NCBI GenBank assembly: GCA_022606425.2
Contig: JAHDVF020000875.1
Coordinates: forward strand, 1,116,001 to 1,180,000
From: Lepidostoma basale
Lineage: Eukaryota; Arthropoda; Insecta; Trichoptera; Lepidostomatidae
Reading direction: 5' to 3'
DNA length: 64,000 nucleotides
A program made the translations under genes and the position numbers. The notes beneath the pieces are model-generated. The model ran no database searches. It had not been told where the DNA came from and saw only the letters and a program-made list of their open reading frames with translations. Below, one piece after another: positions 36,762 to 46,403 of the stretch (position 1 is the first letter of the stretch; each line of letters starts with the position of its first letter).

Positions 36762-37130
36762 ATTAAGCAACACTTTGTCTCCCCGAAGGGGTAGGCAGAA
36801 AAAATCGACCACCACACTATTTTTTCCTGACATATTTCTTTCGATTGTACGTCTATTTCTCCGACTCCTCACGTCTTCTTCTTGTCCTGTTACACCTCCG
36901 TGGTGCATAGGGCCTCAAGGAACCTTCTCCACTCGACTCTATCGCATGCCTGATTCCTAACACCATCCCAAGTGAGGCCTGCTGCTTTAACTTCGTCCTG
37001 CAGGGATCTTCTCTAGGTGGCTCTAGGTCTGCCTCGCTTCCACTTTTCCCCATAGAGGATCAGTCTAGTGCGCATAGTGTAACCGATCCACAGCCATTGC
37101 GTCTAGCGACTTGTTCTCTAATTGGCTTTT
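36762..37130 (-). mobile_element. RTE-a terminus (36762-36872) followed by another LINE 3' end
   Basis: 36762-36872: TTGTCTCCCCGAAGGGGTAG to TTCTCCGACTCCTCACG, RTE-a antisense. At 36873 TCTTCTTCTTG begins the (GAA)n-tailed 3' end of a different LINE: CAAGTGAGGCCTGCTGCTTT and GAGGATCAGTCTAGTGCGCA, antisense to RMxTRLILYGE-like coding. The latter has its tail against the broken end of RTE-a. Confidence 0.55.
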
Positions 37131-37510
37131 CGCCTAAGGCAAGAGAGAAAAGCTAAGATAGCAGTGCACAATGGTGTTCTTGTGCCGACTCTTTGGAAGT
37201 GAAAGAAGGATGAAAGTAGAATAAATGCAGTAGAAATGAGATCTCTAAGACGAATCAAATATAAGAAGTGAATGCGGTGCGAATGGAAGTGTTATGAACA
37301 AAATAATGAAAGGGTCGTTTAGATGATTTGGACAAACGGGATGAATTAATAATGACAGAATGGTGAAGAAGGTTTATGTAAACGACGTGAACAAAGCTAG
37401 AAATAGAATACTGCCGAGGAAAATGTGGCACGATTAAATCAATCAAATATTAAATATCGGTCATGTGAGGAGTCGGAGAAATCGACATTCGTTCATGACA
37501 CGTTATTCAA
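37131..37510 (+). mobile_element. RTE-a LINE 3' region without tail
   Basis: AAGATAGCAGTGCACAATGG (KIAVHNGVLVPT), deletion of the YGSEAW block, then INAVEMRSLRRI, SECGANGSVMNKIMKGSFRx, MVKKVYVNDVN, LPRKMWHD, INQILNIGHVRSRRNRHSF. Ends at CACGTTATTCAATT. Confidence 0.75.
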
Positions 37511-37692
37511 TTAAATTAAATTCAATTTATTATTAAAAAATCATAAACATCGCAGTATAATTATTAAATTGCTTATGTTAGAATACAAAAAAAAAATTAA
37601 ACACAAAGAAGATACAATTGTGGAATTTAAAAAGGACAAAATACAATATAAACAATAAATATGAACACAAGATAATTAAATTAATTAATTAG

Positions 37693-37815
37693 ATCTCCCG
37701 CGGGGCGAAAAGAGAAGGATGGAGTGCCGTATCGGTTAAAATGTGGCAGTTCATTCTTTTTGCCTACCCTTTCGGGAGACGGCGTGATGGTAAGTTAGTT
37801 AGTTAGTTAGATAAT
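37693..37815 (+). mobile_element. Chimeric SINE S2 (5' truncated)
   Basis: TCTCCCGCGGGGCGAAAAGA, GAAGGATGGAGTGCCGTATC then the RTE-a-like terminus TTCTTTTTGCCTACCCTTTC and GGTAAGTTAGTTAGTTAG. Same junction as the other S2 copies. Confidence 0.7.
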
Positions 37816-38043
37816 TAAAAATCTAAGTAAAATGAAGTAAACAGAAACAATTAGAAGAACAAGAGATGCAAAAATCAATTTTATACATTATATAAGGGAT
37901 AGATGCTTTCTGAGGGTAGCCCTTCTATCGCGGAAGAAGTCCACATGCAAGAGATGCGGTTTAGAAGGATTTTTACCCTTTATTGGTTCTACACAGTGGT
38001 AGGTGAAATAATCTATGTTGCCTTTGTCGCAGATAATTGTCTA

Positions 38044-38148
38044 TGAATCGAGAGAAGTGTGTCACGAGAACAGTGTGGCGCTCCATTTTTACTGCCTACC
38101 CCTCCGGAGAAACCGGGTGATGATGAGTTTGTAAGTTAGTTAAATTAA
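38044..38148 (+). mobile_element. RTE-a terminal fragment
   Basis: GAATCGAGAGAAGTGTGTCA (ESREVCH), AGAACAGTGTGGCGCTCCAT, CTACCCCTCCGGAGAAACCG and AGTTTGTAAGTTAGTT. Last 100 bp of a diverged copy. Confidence 0.6.
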
Positions 38149-38604
38149 GGATTTTTCGGGTATAACGAGACCGCGAATCGAAAGAAATACTGTTTACGCA
38201 CAGCTCGAATCTATTCCTTCAACCACGAGTCCTTCGTGACTGACACTAGTTAAAATATGCTAAGAACGGTCCAGAAAATTGGAAAATTACAGCAAGCAAC
38301 ATTAAATTAATTAATTTATTACTCTGTGTATATCGTATATCGTATTGACACTGTACTAAGAATATTAGTTTGCCTTTAAACTGCCTTGTAAAACATAGAA
38401 ATGTGTAATTTTCAATTTAATTAATAGTTTTCACGTAGTTTATTTGTACCAGAGTACACATTAACAGCAAATTTATTCACATTTATACACAAGAGGTAGT
38501 ATTAAATATTTTTTTATTTTAAAACCATAAAATAAAATATAAACATTAATTATTTCAATTGCTATAGTACTTAACAACAACATAATTATTATTACAGTTA
38601 AAAT
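38149..38604. other. No gene recognised
   Basis: AT-rich, with no supported feature. Confidence 0.3.
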
Positions 38605-38650
38605 TTAAAACACTGTTATAATATCACAATTTCTTTTTATTCCATTTTAT
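38605..38650 (-). mobile_element. Hammerhead-type A element, flank only
   Basis: ACAGTTAAAATTTAAAACAC then TGTTATAATATCACAATTTC is the complement of the type A downstream flank. The ribozyme part is replaced by the foldback fragment at 38655. Confidence 0.45.
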
Positions 38651-38654
38651 TATA

Positions 38655-38880
38655 TTTATACTAATACTTGTAGACGAATACTGGATTTTTACCCATTGCG
38701 GGTTATCATTTTAAAGGATTAATTGTATCTCAATAGAGACGAATATGCAAATTGGAAACAGAATATGATGGTCGAGGCGTTTACAGGACTTATGACCTGT
38801 CATTGGTTGGGTTAAACGCACGCTTTATGTAAAACAACATTCCCCATTCCGCCCTTCTTACGACCACCTCGTCTAACAAC
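38655..38880 (+). mobile_element. Foldback element family X, left half
   Basis: TACTTGTAGACGAATACTGG, AATTGTATCTCAATAGAGAC, GACCTGTCATTGGTTGGGTT, CATTCCCCATTCCGCCCTTC. The inner inverted half is absent. Confidence 0.65.
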
Positions 38881-40130
38881 TTTTTTTGTGTCCTGGCGAT
38901 TAAGTCGGTGTCGCTGGATAATTTTTCTGCGGTAAAGAGTTCGATTGTTTCAATACGGTAATAATCACCGATTTACATAAATTTCTATCAATTATATTTT
39001 TAGTTTTTCTTTTACCACTTGAATGCTTAAGACTGAAAAACAATATAATCAGCTTTTAGCGCACTAATTATTCTGTTTTCTTTCCATGGTTTAACCCATT
39101 CGCATCATATCACGTGTAAGATTTCCTAACCGTTAACATCGGTAGCCGTGATATATTGTTTTGAGACTTTGCAGTACTCGTAGTGATATTTATTGTAAGA
39201 ATTTGTCACCACAAATTACAACAATACTTACCTACATCTATTCTTTATAGAAATCTGTAAAGATAATAAATTAAATGTGTTTTACTTCATCATAATTACG
39301 GTTTACATGCGCGCTGTGGGTAAATCACATCGGTGAAGTATCCCATCGGCCGCCATTATACTATATTCGTTCGTTCTGCGTCGCGCGCGCATTTGATTTT
39401 CGATTATTATCTGTTATTTATTATAAATTGTGATAAATTCTACTCTGAATATTTTTTATCAATTTCTATAATTTTTGTGTAGTACAGAAAATAAATAGTG
39501 AATTATGAATGCGTGTTAATATTTAAAATACTTTTTTATTCATCATCTGATAGCTAAAGGGAAACCGAACATAAAAAATATGCGAAAATAGCCCTGGTAA
39601 GTACATTTATCATTCAAATATAAGTTTTTAACAAAAAAAATTAGAGATATTCGCGCCGTATTAGATGGTACGATTAGGGTTAAAAACGGGTTAAAGGGTT
39701 AAAATCAATGTTTGTGTTTCATTTACATAAAAAGCATAGATTTTTTGTGTACTGATTTTATTTTTCCAATTACATTACATTAAGTTGACAAACGATTCTT
39801 GAAAGAAATAGTTTCTTATCTTGTCATGGGACCTTTTATTTTCAAATGATATTAGCTCTGCGGTTGAACAAAAACTAGAAAAATGTCATCAAGTAGCTCT
39901 GTAAAATCATATTACAAAAATCTCATTTACGAAACATCATTTTGTACAGAACTCAATTACAATAATTCGGGTTATATTGGACAAAATGATACAATAACAA
40001 ACTTCTAGTGGTCTTTGTAGCATACGAGGAGAGGTCGATAAATCCGTGTTCTAATGCATCATTGATATGACTTTTTAAATAAATTTCAATAGGGTTTTTA
40101 TCCTTTTCATTCCAAAATGAACTCGGTCAA
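38881..40130. other. Unassigned 1.25 kb; possible host sequence
   Basis: No repeat recognised. 39300-39400 has a CG-rich patch (TCTGCGTCGCGCGCGCATTT), and a consensus-like donor CCCTGGTAAGTA lies at 39592-39603. A 5' untranslated exon is conceivable (CpG patch upstream, donor downstream), but no start codon or coding run supports it. Confidence 0.3.
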
Positions 40131-40650
40131 ATGACTAACTAACCATCACGCTGTTTCACCGAAGGAGAAGACAGAGTTGATGGATCGCCACACTGTTATA
40201 TCCTGACACAACTCTTTTTCTACATTCACACTTCGCGACATGCACGCTTGTCGATTGTTCTTATTTCGAACATGGCTGCCTTTCAGCAATTGATTCATGT
40301 GGTCATGCCATGTCTTCCTTGGCCTTCCTCGACTTCTTTTTCCGTTCACACTACTTGTATATATCTTTTTAACCGTTTTTCCCTCATCAATTCGTTCCAC
40401 ATTTCCAAAGCATCTCAGTGACACTTTCTTAATTTTATTTAGGACGCATTCATCCGTCTTACAATATTTTCTTACTTCACATTAGATATTCTATCAAACA
40501 TTGTTTTCTCTCACTTCCTTCTTAGTGACATCATTTCTACTGTACTGCATTTATCTTACTTTCATCATTATTTTGCTAACTCCAAGCTTCACTTCCATAC
40601 ATAAGGGTCGGCACTAGAACTCCATTGTGCACGGCCATCTTTGCTTCAGT
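40131..40650 (-). mobile_element. RTE-a/b LINE 3' region, diverged
   Basis: Minus ORF 40146-40424: MSLRCFGNVERIDEGKTVKK, IYTSSVNGKRSRGRPRKTWH, DHMNQLLKGSHVRNKNNRQA, CMSRSVNVEKELCQDITVWR, SINSVFSFGETA. Upstream in other frames KMxSINAVExMSLRRK and VLVPTLMYGSEAW. An older subfamily than the bulk of RTE-a. Confidence 0.75.
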
Positions 40651-40820
40651 CGATATATTTTTTATTCTTCTTCTTCTCGGCGCTACATCCCGTTGTAAAA
40701 TTTGGCCTCCTCCATAATAGTCCTTCACTGGCTTCTGTCCTTGTCCACCAATTTCCGTTCTCCAGGTGTTTCCACTTTCTCACAGTCCTCTTCTCCACAG
40801 TCCACCCATCTTTGCAATTC
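40651..40820 (-). mobile_element. LINE 3' fragment with (GAA)n tail
   Basis: Tail complement TTCTTCTTCTT (40665-40675), then CGGCGCTACATCCCGTTGTA and CCACTTTCTCACAGTCCTCT. Antisense protein-like words LERRKLVDKDRS; family not matched to the others. Confidence 0.4.
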
Positions 40821-40995
40821 TTAAATATCTATACAATTTAAAATTTGACCAGGATAATTTTATTTAAATTTAAATTTATGACATCTCGGTATAAACAATT
40901 ATACACTCATACAATAATTTTATGAATAACTTATACTAGTTGCAACCCCTAAGATTCTACCCTTAAAAACTTGGTTCACTGTACAATCGTAATAC

Positions 40996-41155
40996 TTAAC
41001 TAACTAACTAACTAACCATCACGCCGTCTCCCCGAAAGGGTAGGCAGAAAATTCTTTCTGCTCACACTTTTACTGATGCGGCACTCCATCCTTCTCTTTT
41101 CGCCCCGCGGGAGACGCGGTGTGATGGGTTGCGAACCTCATCGCCACCAATAGGC
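40996..41155 (-). mobile_element. Chimeric SINE S2, complete head
   Basis: (TAAC)n tail complement (40997-41016), RTE-a terminus, then CTGATGCGGCACTCCATCCT, TCTTTTCGCCCCGCGGGAGA, and the head GGTTGCGAACCTCATCGCCA ending CCAATAGGCATC at 41155, where similarity to 42945-43099 stops. The 5' end of S2 is therefore GATGCCTATTGGTGGCGATG. Confidence 0.75.
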
Positions 41156-42464
41156 ATCTCCCTTGAGAAAAAGTAATGTACCTAAAAAGTACAAAGTTTT
41201 AGGGATACGCGCGTGTGCCATCAAAACTTGAGCACAAGTCTTCATAAATATGATAGCTTTACAAGGGGCAGGCCAAGTGTGCGGCCGAGTATTTGACGTT
41301 TCCTAATTTAAAAAAATATAATTAGTATATAATTAAATTTCATTAATAAAAAAACTGCTTGTTTTTTGCACGTTTCTCGGGAAAAAAACCCAAAAGTAGG
41401 GCGGTTAAATAAAACAAAGAAAAAGAAAACAAAAAAACTGTCATGTAGCACGGGTGGTATCTTTAATTATAAGCATTTATGTTTAACACCAATTGGGATC
41501 GAAAACTCATCTTTGATTTTTTTTAATACTTGGCACTTTTGTAACGACCAGCCCTCAATAATAGATAATTTTTAAAAGGAGTAAAATTAAAGTAATACTT
41601 TTAAACTTTAAATTGATTTTTTTTAAACACACGTTAAAAGTTTCACAATTAACAATACTAAATTGTTCTCAACATTACTGTCATACAATAAAAATAGTCA
41701 GAACAAAGTTCAAAATAATCCAGATATGTTCACGGGCATATGTATCATATGCATTTTGAATTTTACTTTCGGAGAGAATCAACGTATTCCTCTCTCGCTC
41801 TCTTATATTCAAAATATTCTCATACTCTTTCTTGATATCCGAGTTTTTTCTACTTATATTATGATATAAAGAAAACCGCCATTCTTTAACCGTCAGAAAA
41901 TCTTTTTTAAAAAATTATAAATTATGTTGTTTTATTTTCGTTGCGAATATTTTCCTGTGAGGACTCTGATGTCCCCTTGAACTTTATGTAAATATACTTA
42001 CATGGCTTGAGCAAAATACTAAATTGTATTCACTCTCTTTGAAGCGTGTAGAAAACGAAAAAAATATACGGTTATTACATAAGCAAATTCATTACCTTTA
42101 AGTAAGACAAATAATATGTAATTCTTTGATCAGCGAGGTATGCTCATCGCCCACCGTACAAAAAAATACGCTTTGACGTTTACAGAAAATATGTAGACAT
42201 TTTTCATATTAGATTTAATACATACTAAATCAATGGGAGAATTTCGAATCATTTCTAAAAATCAAAACATGTCTTGAGCAATGATATAAAACTTCATATT
42301 AAATATTGAATATTAATGATAACGTTTATTTTATATAATAGAAATATTGTTATATTTTATGGGATTGACTATTTTTCACCTTGTTAAGGCATTATCAACT
42401 GTAGTCGGAATGAAATGCTTGGCTGATAATATAGTTGAGTAGAATAAAGTACTTAAAGAAATTG
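41156..42464. other. Unassigned 1.3 kb
   Basis: No repeat or gene recognised. Short plus ORFs (41366-41575, 41663-41869) have no motif. May be single-copy. Confidence 0.3.
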
Positions 42465-42575
42465 ATTATCCTTAGTTCATTCAATTTTAGAGTCCAGGTT
42501 TCGCAGCCAGTTGAATAGACCATATATAACATTGACTCATTCTCTGTCAGAGTTTCAGGTCAAGATTATCGTTGC
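42465..42575 (-). mobile_element. RTE-d LINE internal fragment
   Basis: TTAGAGTCCAGGTTTCGCAG then AGACCATATATAACATTGAC and CTGTCAGAGTTTCAGGTCAA correspond to 43700-43800 (antisense to WTLKVN and LRQRMVRCYV-type coding). Confidence 0.5.
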
Positions 42576-42674
42576 GAAATAATTTTGTTTAAATAAATTA
42601 AATAACACCTTGTAATGTATATCAATATACAAGAAAAAACTAATGATAGAAAACATGCAGCATAAATGCAAGTA

Positions 42675-42760
42675 TCCAATCTATCGCCATTTTTATTGTC
42701 ACGTAAATTCGTTCGGTGTGGCAGTCATAGCTCTGGCCACTCTGCCTCGAAGATCGTCTT
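42675..42760 (-). mobile_element. tRNA-headed SINE S1, internally deleted
   Basis: CTATCGCCATTTTTATTGTC then a deletion to CGGTGTGGCAGTCATAGCTC and CACTCTGCCTCGAAGATCG. The B-box is lost. Confidence 0.55.
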
Positions 42761-42810
42761 TGAGGACCATCTCCACGAAACAAGCTCACTGTTGAACCGA
42801 AGAAGGGAAT

Positions 42811-42930
42811 AAACTAACTAACAAACCATCATGCCGTCTCTCCGAAAGGGTAGGCAGAAAGAATGGACTGCCACACTTTAACCGATTCGGCACTCCATCC
42901 TTCTCTTTTCGCCCCCGCGGGAGACGCGAG
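42811..42930 (-). mobile_element. Chimeric SINE S2 (5' truncated), first of a tandem pair
   Basis: Tail complement AAACTAACTAACAAACC, RTE-a terminus, CTTTAACCGATTCGGCACTC, TTCGCCCCCGCGGGAGACGC; the head is cut at about 42928. A second S2 copy in the same orientation follows 15 bp later. Confidence 0.7.
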
Positions 42931-42944
42931 GGAGAAGGGCATAA

Positions 42945-43099
42945 CAAACTAACTAACCATTACGCCGTCTTCCCGAAAGGGTAGGCAGAAAGAATGGACT
43001 GCCACACTTTAACCGATGCGGCACTCCATCCTTCTCTTTTCGTCCCCGCGAGAGACGCGGTGTGATGGGTTGCGAACCTCATCGCCACCAATAGGCATC
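42945..43099 (-). mobile_element. Chimeric SINE S2, complete
   Basis: Full copy: tail ACAAACTAACTAACC complement, RTE-a terminus, TAACCGATGCGGCACTCCAT, TCGTCCCCGCGAGAGACGCG, GGGTTGCGAACCTCATCGCC, and 5' end ...ATAGGCATC. Sequence beyond 43099 (ACCCGCGCACACTTCGATTG) is not shared with 41155, which fixes the 5' boundary. Confidence 0.75.
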
Positions 43100-43377
43100 A
43101 CCCGCGCACACTTCGATTGCCAACGTCCACAAAATAAATCTAAAACAAATAATATAAAATACAATGATATAAAATAAAATAACAAAATAAAAATAATTTA
43201 ACACAAATTGTTCTTTTAGATGGTACACTTGGCGTCAGCTGATCGATCTGGACATTTGTGTTTATTTAATTTATATTCCACGTATCTACCTTTTTTTTAA
43301 AATTAATTGTAATTAGGCACTTAAAACAATCCAACACCACCAAAAACATTAAAACATCATTGAAGAATTTATTCAAA

Positions 43378-43810
43378 TTGTCATTTTTCTTCTACTTCAA
43401 GTGCCCTGTCGGGTTTCCCCATCACGGCGATCACCTCGGCGAACCTGTCCCTGTCCTGCGCCGCTCGGAACAGCTCCTCCACCGGGCCCCCGGCGTCCCT
43501 CAATTTTTCTCTCCAATATGGTATTCCCCACGCAGTATATGACCCAGATGTGAGATCTTCCAAACCTTGATATTTGATAACAGTTCCCTGTAAACTCTAG
43601 CTCGCCTCAGGACTTCGGTATTGGTAACCATGTCTGTCCAGGGTGCTCTGAGCATTCGGCGGTAGAGCCACATTTCAAATGCTTCCACTGTTCATTGAGT
43701 TAACCTTTAAGGTCCACGTTTCACATCCGTACAATAAAACAGACCACACATAGCATTTGATCAGTCTCTGGCGGAGTTTCAAGTTTCAAATTGTCACTGA
43801 TACAAATATT
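43378..43810 (-). mobile_element. RTE-d LINE 3' region
   Basis: Minus pieces: ORF 43500-43688 MEAFEMWLYRRMLRAPWTDM, VTNTEVLRRARVYRELLSNI, KVWKISHLGHILRGEYHIG; ORF 43381-43563 LRDAGGPVEELFRAAQDRDR, FAEVIAVMGKPDRALEVEEK. Tail complement TTCTTCTACTT at 43387. Frameshift near 43530 and loss of the ILEGKIEG block. Confidence 0.75.
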
Positions 43811-43854
43811 TAGAATTATCTAATTATTCAAGAATTTTAGATAAAAAAATCATT

Positions 43855-44245
43855 GAATTGTAATTGTATTGGAGTGTATTGGAGTGACATTTCCAGGCGG
43901 TTTCTAGCAATGCGGTAAATGGCGGTAGCCTTTCACATTGCGTTAAAAAGATCTTCTGCTTAATGCTTAAAATACAATCTTGATAGATGGCGTTAGTGTG
44001 TAGATTGAATATACTACCATATAAAGGGTGGTGTTGGAGATTAACATATATACAACTTCCAAAAAATTGTCAGACATGGTGCTCATAAGAAAAAAAAATA
44101 AGGTGGAATGGGGGATGTTGTATTACATAAAGCGTCCGCTTAACCCAATCAATGACAGGTCATAAGTCCTGTAAACACCTTGATCAACCATATTCTGTTT
44201 CCAATTTGCATCTTCGTCTCTATTGAGATACAATTGATTCTTGCA
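43855..44245. mobile_element. Foldback element family X, right half
   Basis: ACATTTCCAGGCGGTTTCTA, GATAGATGGCGTTAGTGTGT, ATATATACAACTTCCAAAAA, GTGGAATGGGGGATGTTGTA, ATGACAGGTCATAAGTCCTG, TCTCTATTGAGATACAATTG. Same order as the right half of 27262-27905; the left arm is missing. Confidence 0.65.
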
Positions 44246-44838
44246 TTAAATTGTAGTTCACAAATTCTTTGACATAAAATAAGACGAAGATTAATATCAA
44301 AGGGATAAAAAAAATTGTAATGAAATTCTTTTGAAAAGTGATAGTCTCGGCTTAAAATTATTATAGAAAATTGATCGAAAGTGCCCTCTCCGTATCGATA
44401 AATGGAATAATTCCAAGTTCATAAATTTCCTTCGTTTCGATTGAACTCGGTAAGTCTCAATTAGCTTAAATTGTGAATTCAATGGGAAGGAGCTTTTCGG
44501 CATCGAAAAATTATAATATTCTAATTTCATCATTCTGGGCGAATATCCCCTTCAAAAGATTTTAATAAAAATAAAATTTAAGTACCCTCTTTAAGATCTT
44601 TATTGGAAAAAGATGAATTTAAAAATAAAATGTAATTACACGTAGCGGTGTCCATTGAGTGGGGTTTAAGTGTCTGAAGCAAAGGTTATCCATTATTAAA
44701 ATAAGGTATTTAAAATCGCTGAGAATAATGAGATATCAAAAATACTTTATGCTAGAATTTTTATTTTAATTTCTTCTTTATTTGCCATCATTTTGTGTTG
44801 TGGAATCACATTTCAATAACTTTTGAAACACATTGTAT
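44246..44838. other. No gene recognised
   Basis: About 590 bp of AT-rich DNA. The minus ORF 44297-44533 is compositionally plain with no motif. Confidence 0.3.
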
Positions 44839-45130
44839 TAACTAAACTAACTAACCATCACGCCGTCTCCCCGAAGGGGTAGGCAGAAAAAATGGACTGC
44901 CATACTTTTCTTTCCTGACATATTTCTCTCGCTTCATCAACATTCATACATCGTGTCATGCACGCGCGTCGATTTCTCTGACTCCTCACATGGCCGATAT
45001 TCAATATTTGATTTATTTGATCGTGCCACGTTTTCCTCGGTCTTCCTCTATTTCTGGTTCCATTTACATCATTAACATATATTTTTTTAACCATTCTTTC
45101 TTCATTCATTCTTTCCATATGTCCAAACCA
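44839..45130 (-). mobile_element. RTE-a LINE, right part of a copy split by nested insertions
   Basis: Minus ORF 44858-45118 (86 codons, intact to stop): MERMNEERMVKKIYVNDVNG, TRNRGRPRKTWHDQINQILN, IGHVRSQRNRRACMTRCMNV, DEAREICQERKVWQSIFSAY. The sequence is close to consensus. It breaks at AACCATCTT (45134) and resumes at 48400 (ATCTTATGATCC); the LINE is continuous if 45135-48399 is removed. Confidence 0.85.
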
Positions 45131-45826
45131 TCTTTTTTTTTTTTTTTTTTTAAAATACTAACATCAAGGATTTATATCAATGATATTAGAATTTATTTTA
45201 CAATCTTCAATGTGAGCAGAAAATAGCTCATTATTATGAAGAAGGAATCTGGTCGTGTCCAGGCTTGAACCCATGTCCCCTGGATCAGGAGCCAAGCGTT
45301 CTATCCCCTAGACCATGGGTCGGCAACCTGCGGCCCGCGGGCCGCATGCGGCCCGCGAGACATCTTGGTGCGGCCCGCGAGATTCTCGCCGCAACGCACA
45401 TGACGGACGATATTATACACAATCGAGTGAAAGGAAGCGAGAAAGGGAGCGAAGAAATAGTGAAGTTGGAGCGAAGGGGAGCGGGGGGAAAGAGAAGGAA
45501 GGCAAGAACGCCACACGCACCTCGCATCATTCCGCTGTCGACCGCCAGTAACACCACTCGTTCGCTCGCGCTGCGCTAACTACCCACCCACGCGGCGTTT
45601 ACATTCGCTGCAAGTTTTATTTTTTTATAAAATCTGTTTTGTGAATTCTCTTAGTGTTTTTGGTAAGTACCTACCTACTGCATGATAATAATATTATTCC
45701 TAAGATTACAAGTAATGAATATAACAATGCAATATTAAAGTATCTATGAGTTTACGACAGTTTAAAAAAAAATTACAATGATAAACTTTTTAAGACGAGG
45801 TGCACTATGAATGTAATATTTTTATA

Positions 45827-46170
45827 AGCCTGAAAAACTCCATACACATTAAAAATAGCTTCCGAGAAAAAATAAATACCGCCAACGGGACTCGAAGTTA
45901 CAATTGCCTTTTCTACAAAAAAATAAAATTGGTAGGTTCAGGTGAAAAAATTAATAAGAAATAATTGTTGAAAAAAAAAAGCAATGACTGTTGAATGAAT
46001 AAATACTTGTATGTTACATATTTAGTTATTTGGCGGAATGGGAATAAGCCGACGTTGCTCAATGGCGAGAGCATCTGACCGGCAATCAGAAGGCTGCGGG
46101 TTCGAGTCCCGTCGGCGTTATTTATTCTTTCTCGGCAGATATTTTCAATGCGTATGGAGTTTTTCAGGCT
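45827..46170. repeat. Inverted repeat unit (71-bp arms) inside the hAT 5' intron
   Basis: Left arm 45827-45897: AGCCTGAAAAACTCCATACA, CCGAGAAAAAATAAATACCG, CCAACGGGACTCGAAG. Right arm 46100-46170 is its complement (CGTATGGAGTTTTTCAGGCT at the outer end). About ten mismatches. The right arm includes the T-arm of a tRNA-like sequence. It may be a nested foldback/MITE or two inverted SINE pieces carried by the hAT. Confidence 0.6.
46048..46120 (+). tRNA. tRNA-like sequence, probably a pseudogene
   Basis: 73 nt fold into a cloverleaf: acceptor GCCGACG/CGGCGTT (five of seven pairs), D-arm GCTC-AATGGCGA-GAGC, anticodon arm TCTGA-CCGGCAA-TCAGA, variable AGGCT, T-arm GCGGG-TTCGAGT-CCCGT. The B-box GGTTCGAGTCC is perfect. 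Anticodon position would read GGC, but base 33 is C instead of T and the acceptor has two mismatches, so decoding is doubtful. The TCTGA/TCAGA arm resembles arginine tRNAs. Its T-arm is repeated inversely at 45827-45897. Confidence 0.4.
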
Positions 46171-46403
46171 AATAATTATTGCTTTTAAAATTTTCACAAC
46201 GATAGTATTTGTTTACTCGTCAATAAAGGTGTACTTTAGGTATACTTGACATAAATTTTACGATTTTGTTTTTCGAATAAAAATATTGCTCACTGGGGGA
46301 GTATTTATTTAAGGATTTTATATAGGACAAAACTATGACTCTTTCCGTAAAAATAAATACATATTTTTATGTTTCTGTATTGTTACAGATTTATACACCC
46401 AAG

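Noticed and set aside
45285..45579. Overlapping ORFs on both strands in the GC-rich hAT leader
   Set aside because: High GC lowers stop frequency; several frames are open at once, none has a domain, and the region is the transposon's 5' leader.
45913..46197. Minus ORF containing INNADGTRTRSLLIAGQ
   Set aside because: This peptide is the known by-product of translating the complement of a tRNA T-arm/anticodon arm; it overlaps the tRNA-like sequence at 46048-46120.
46335..46403. Upstream in-frame ATG of the hAT ORF (23 extra residues)
   Set aside because: An acceptor-like TTACAG lies between it and ATG 46404, the extra residues are unlike a BED N-terminus, and 46404 has the better start context.
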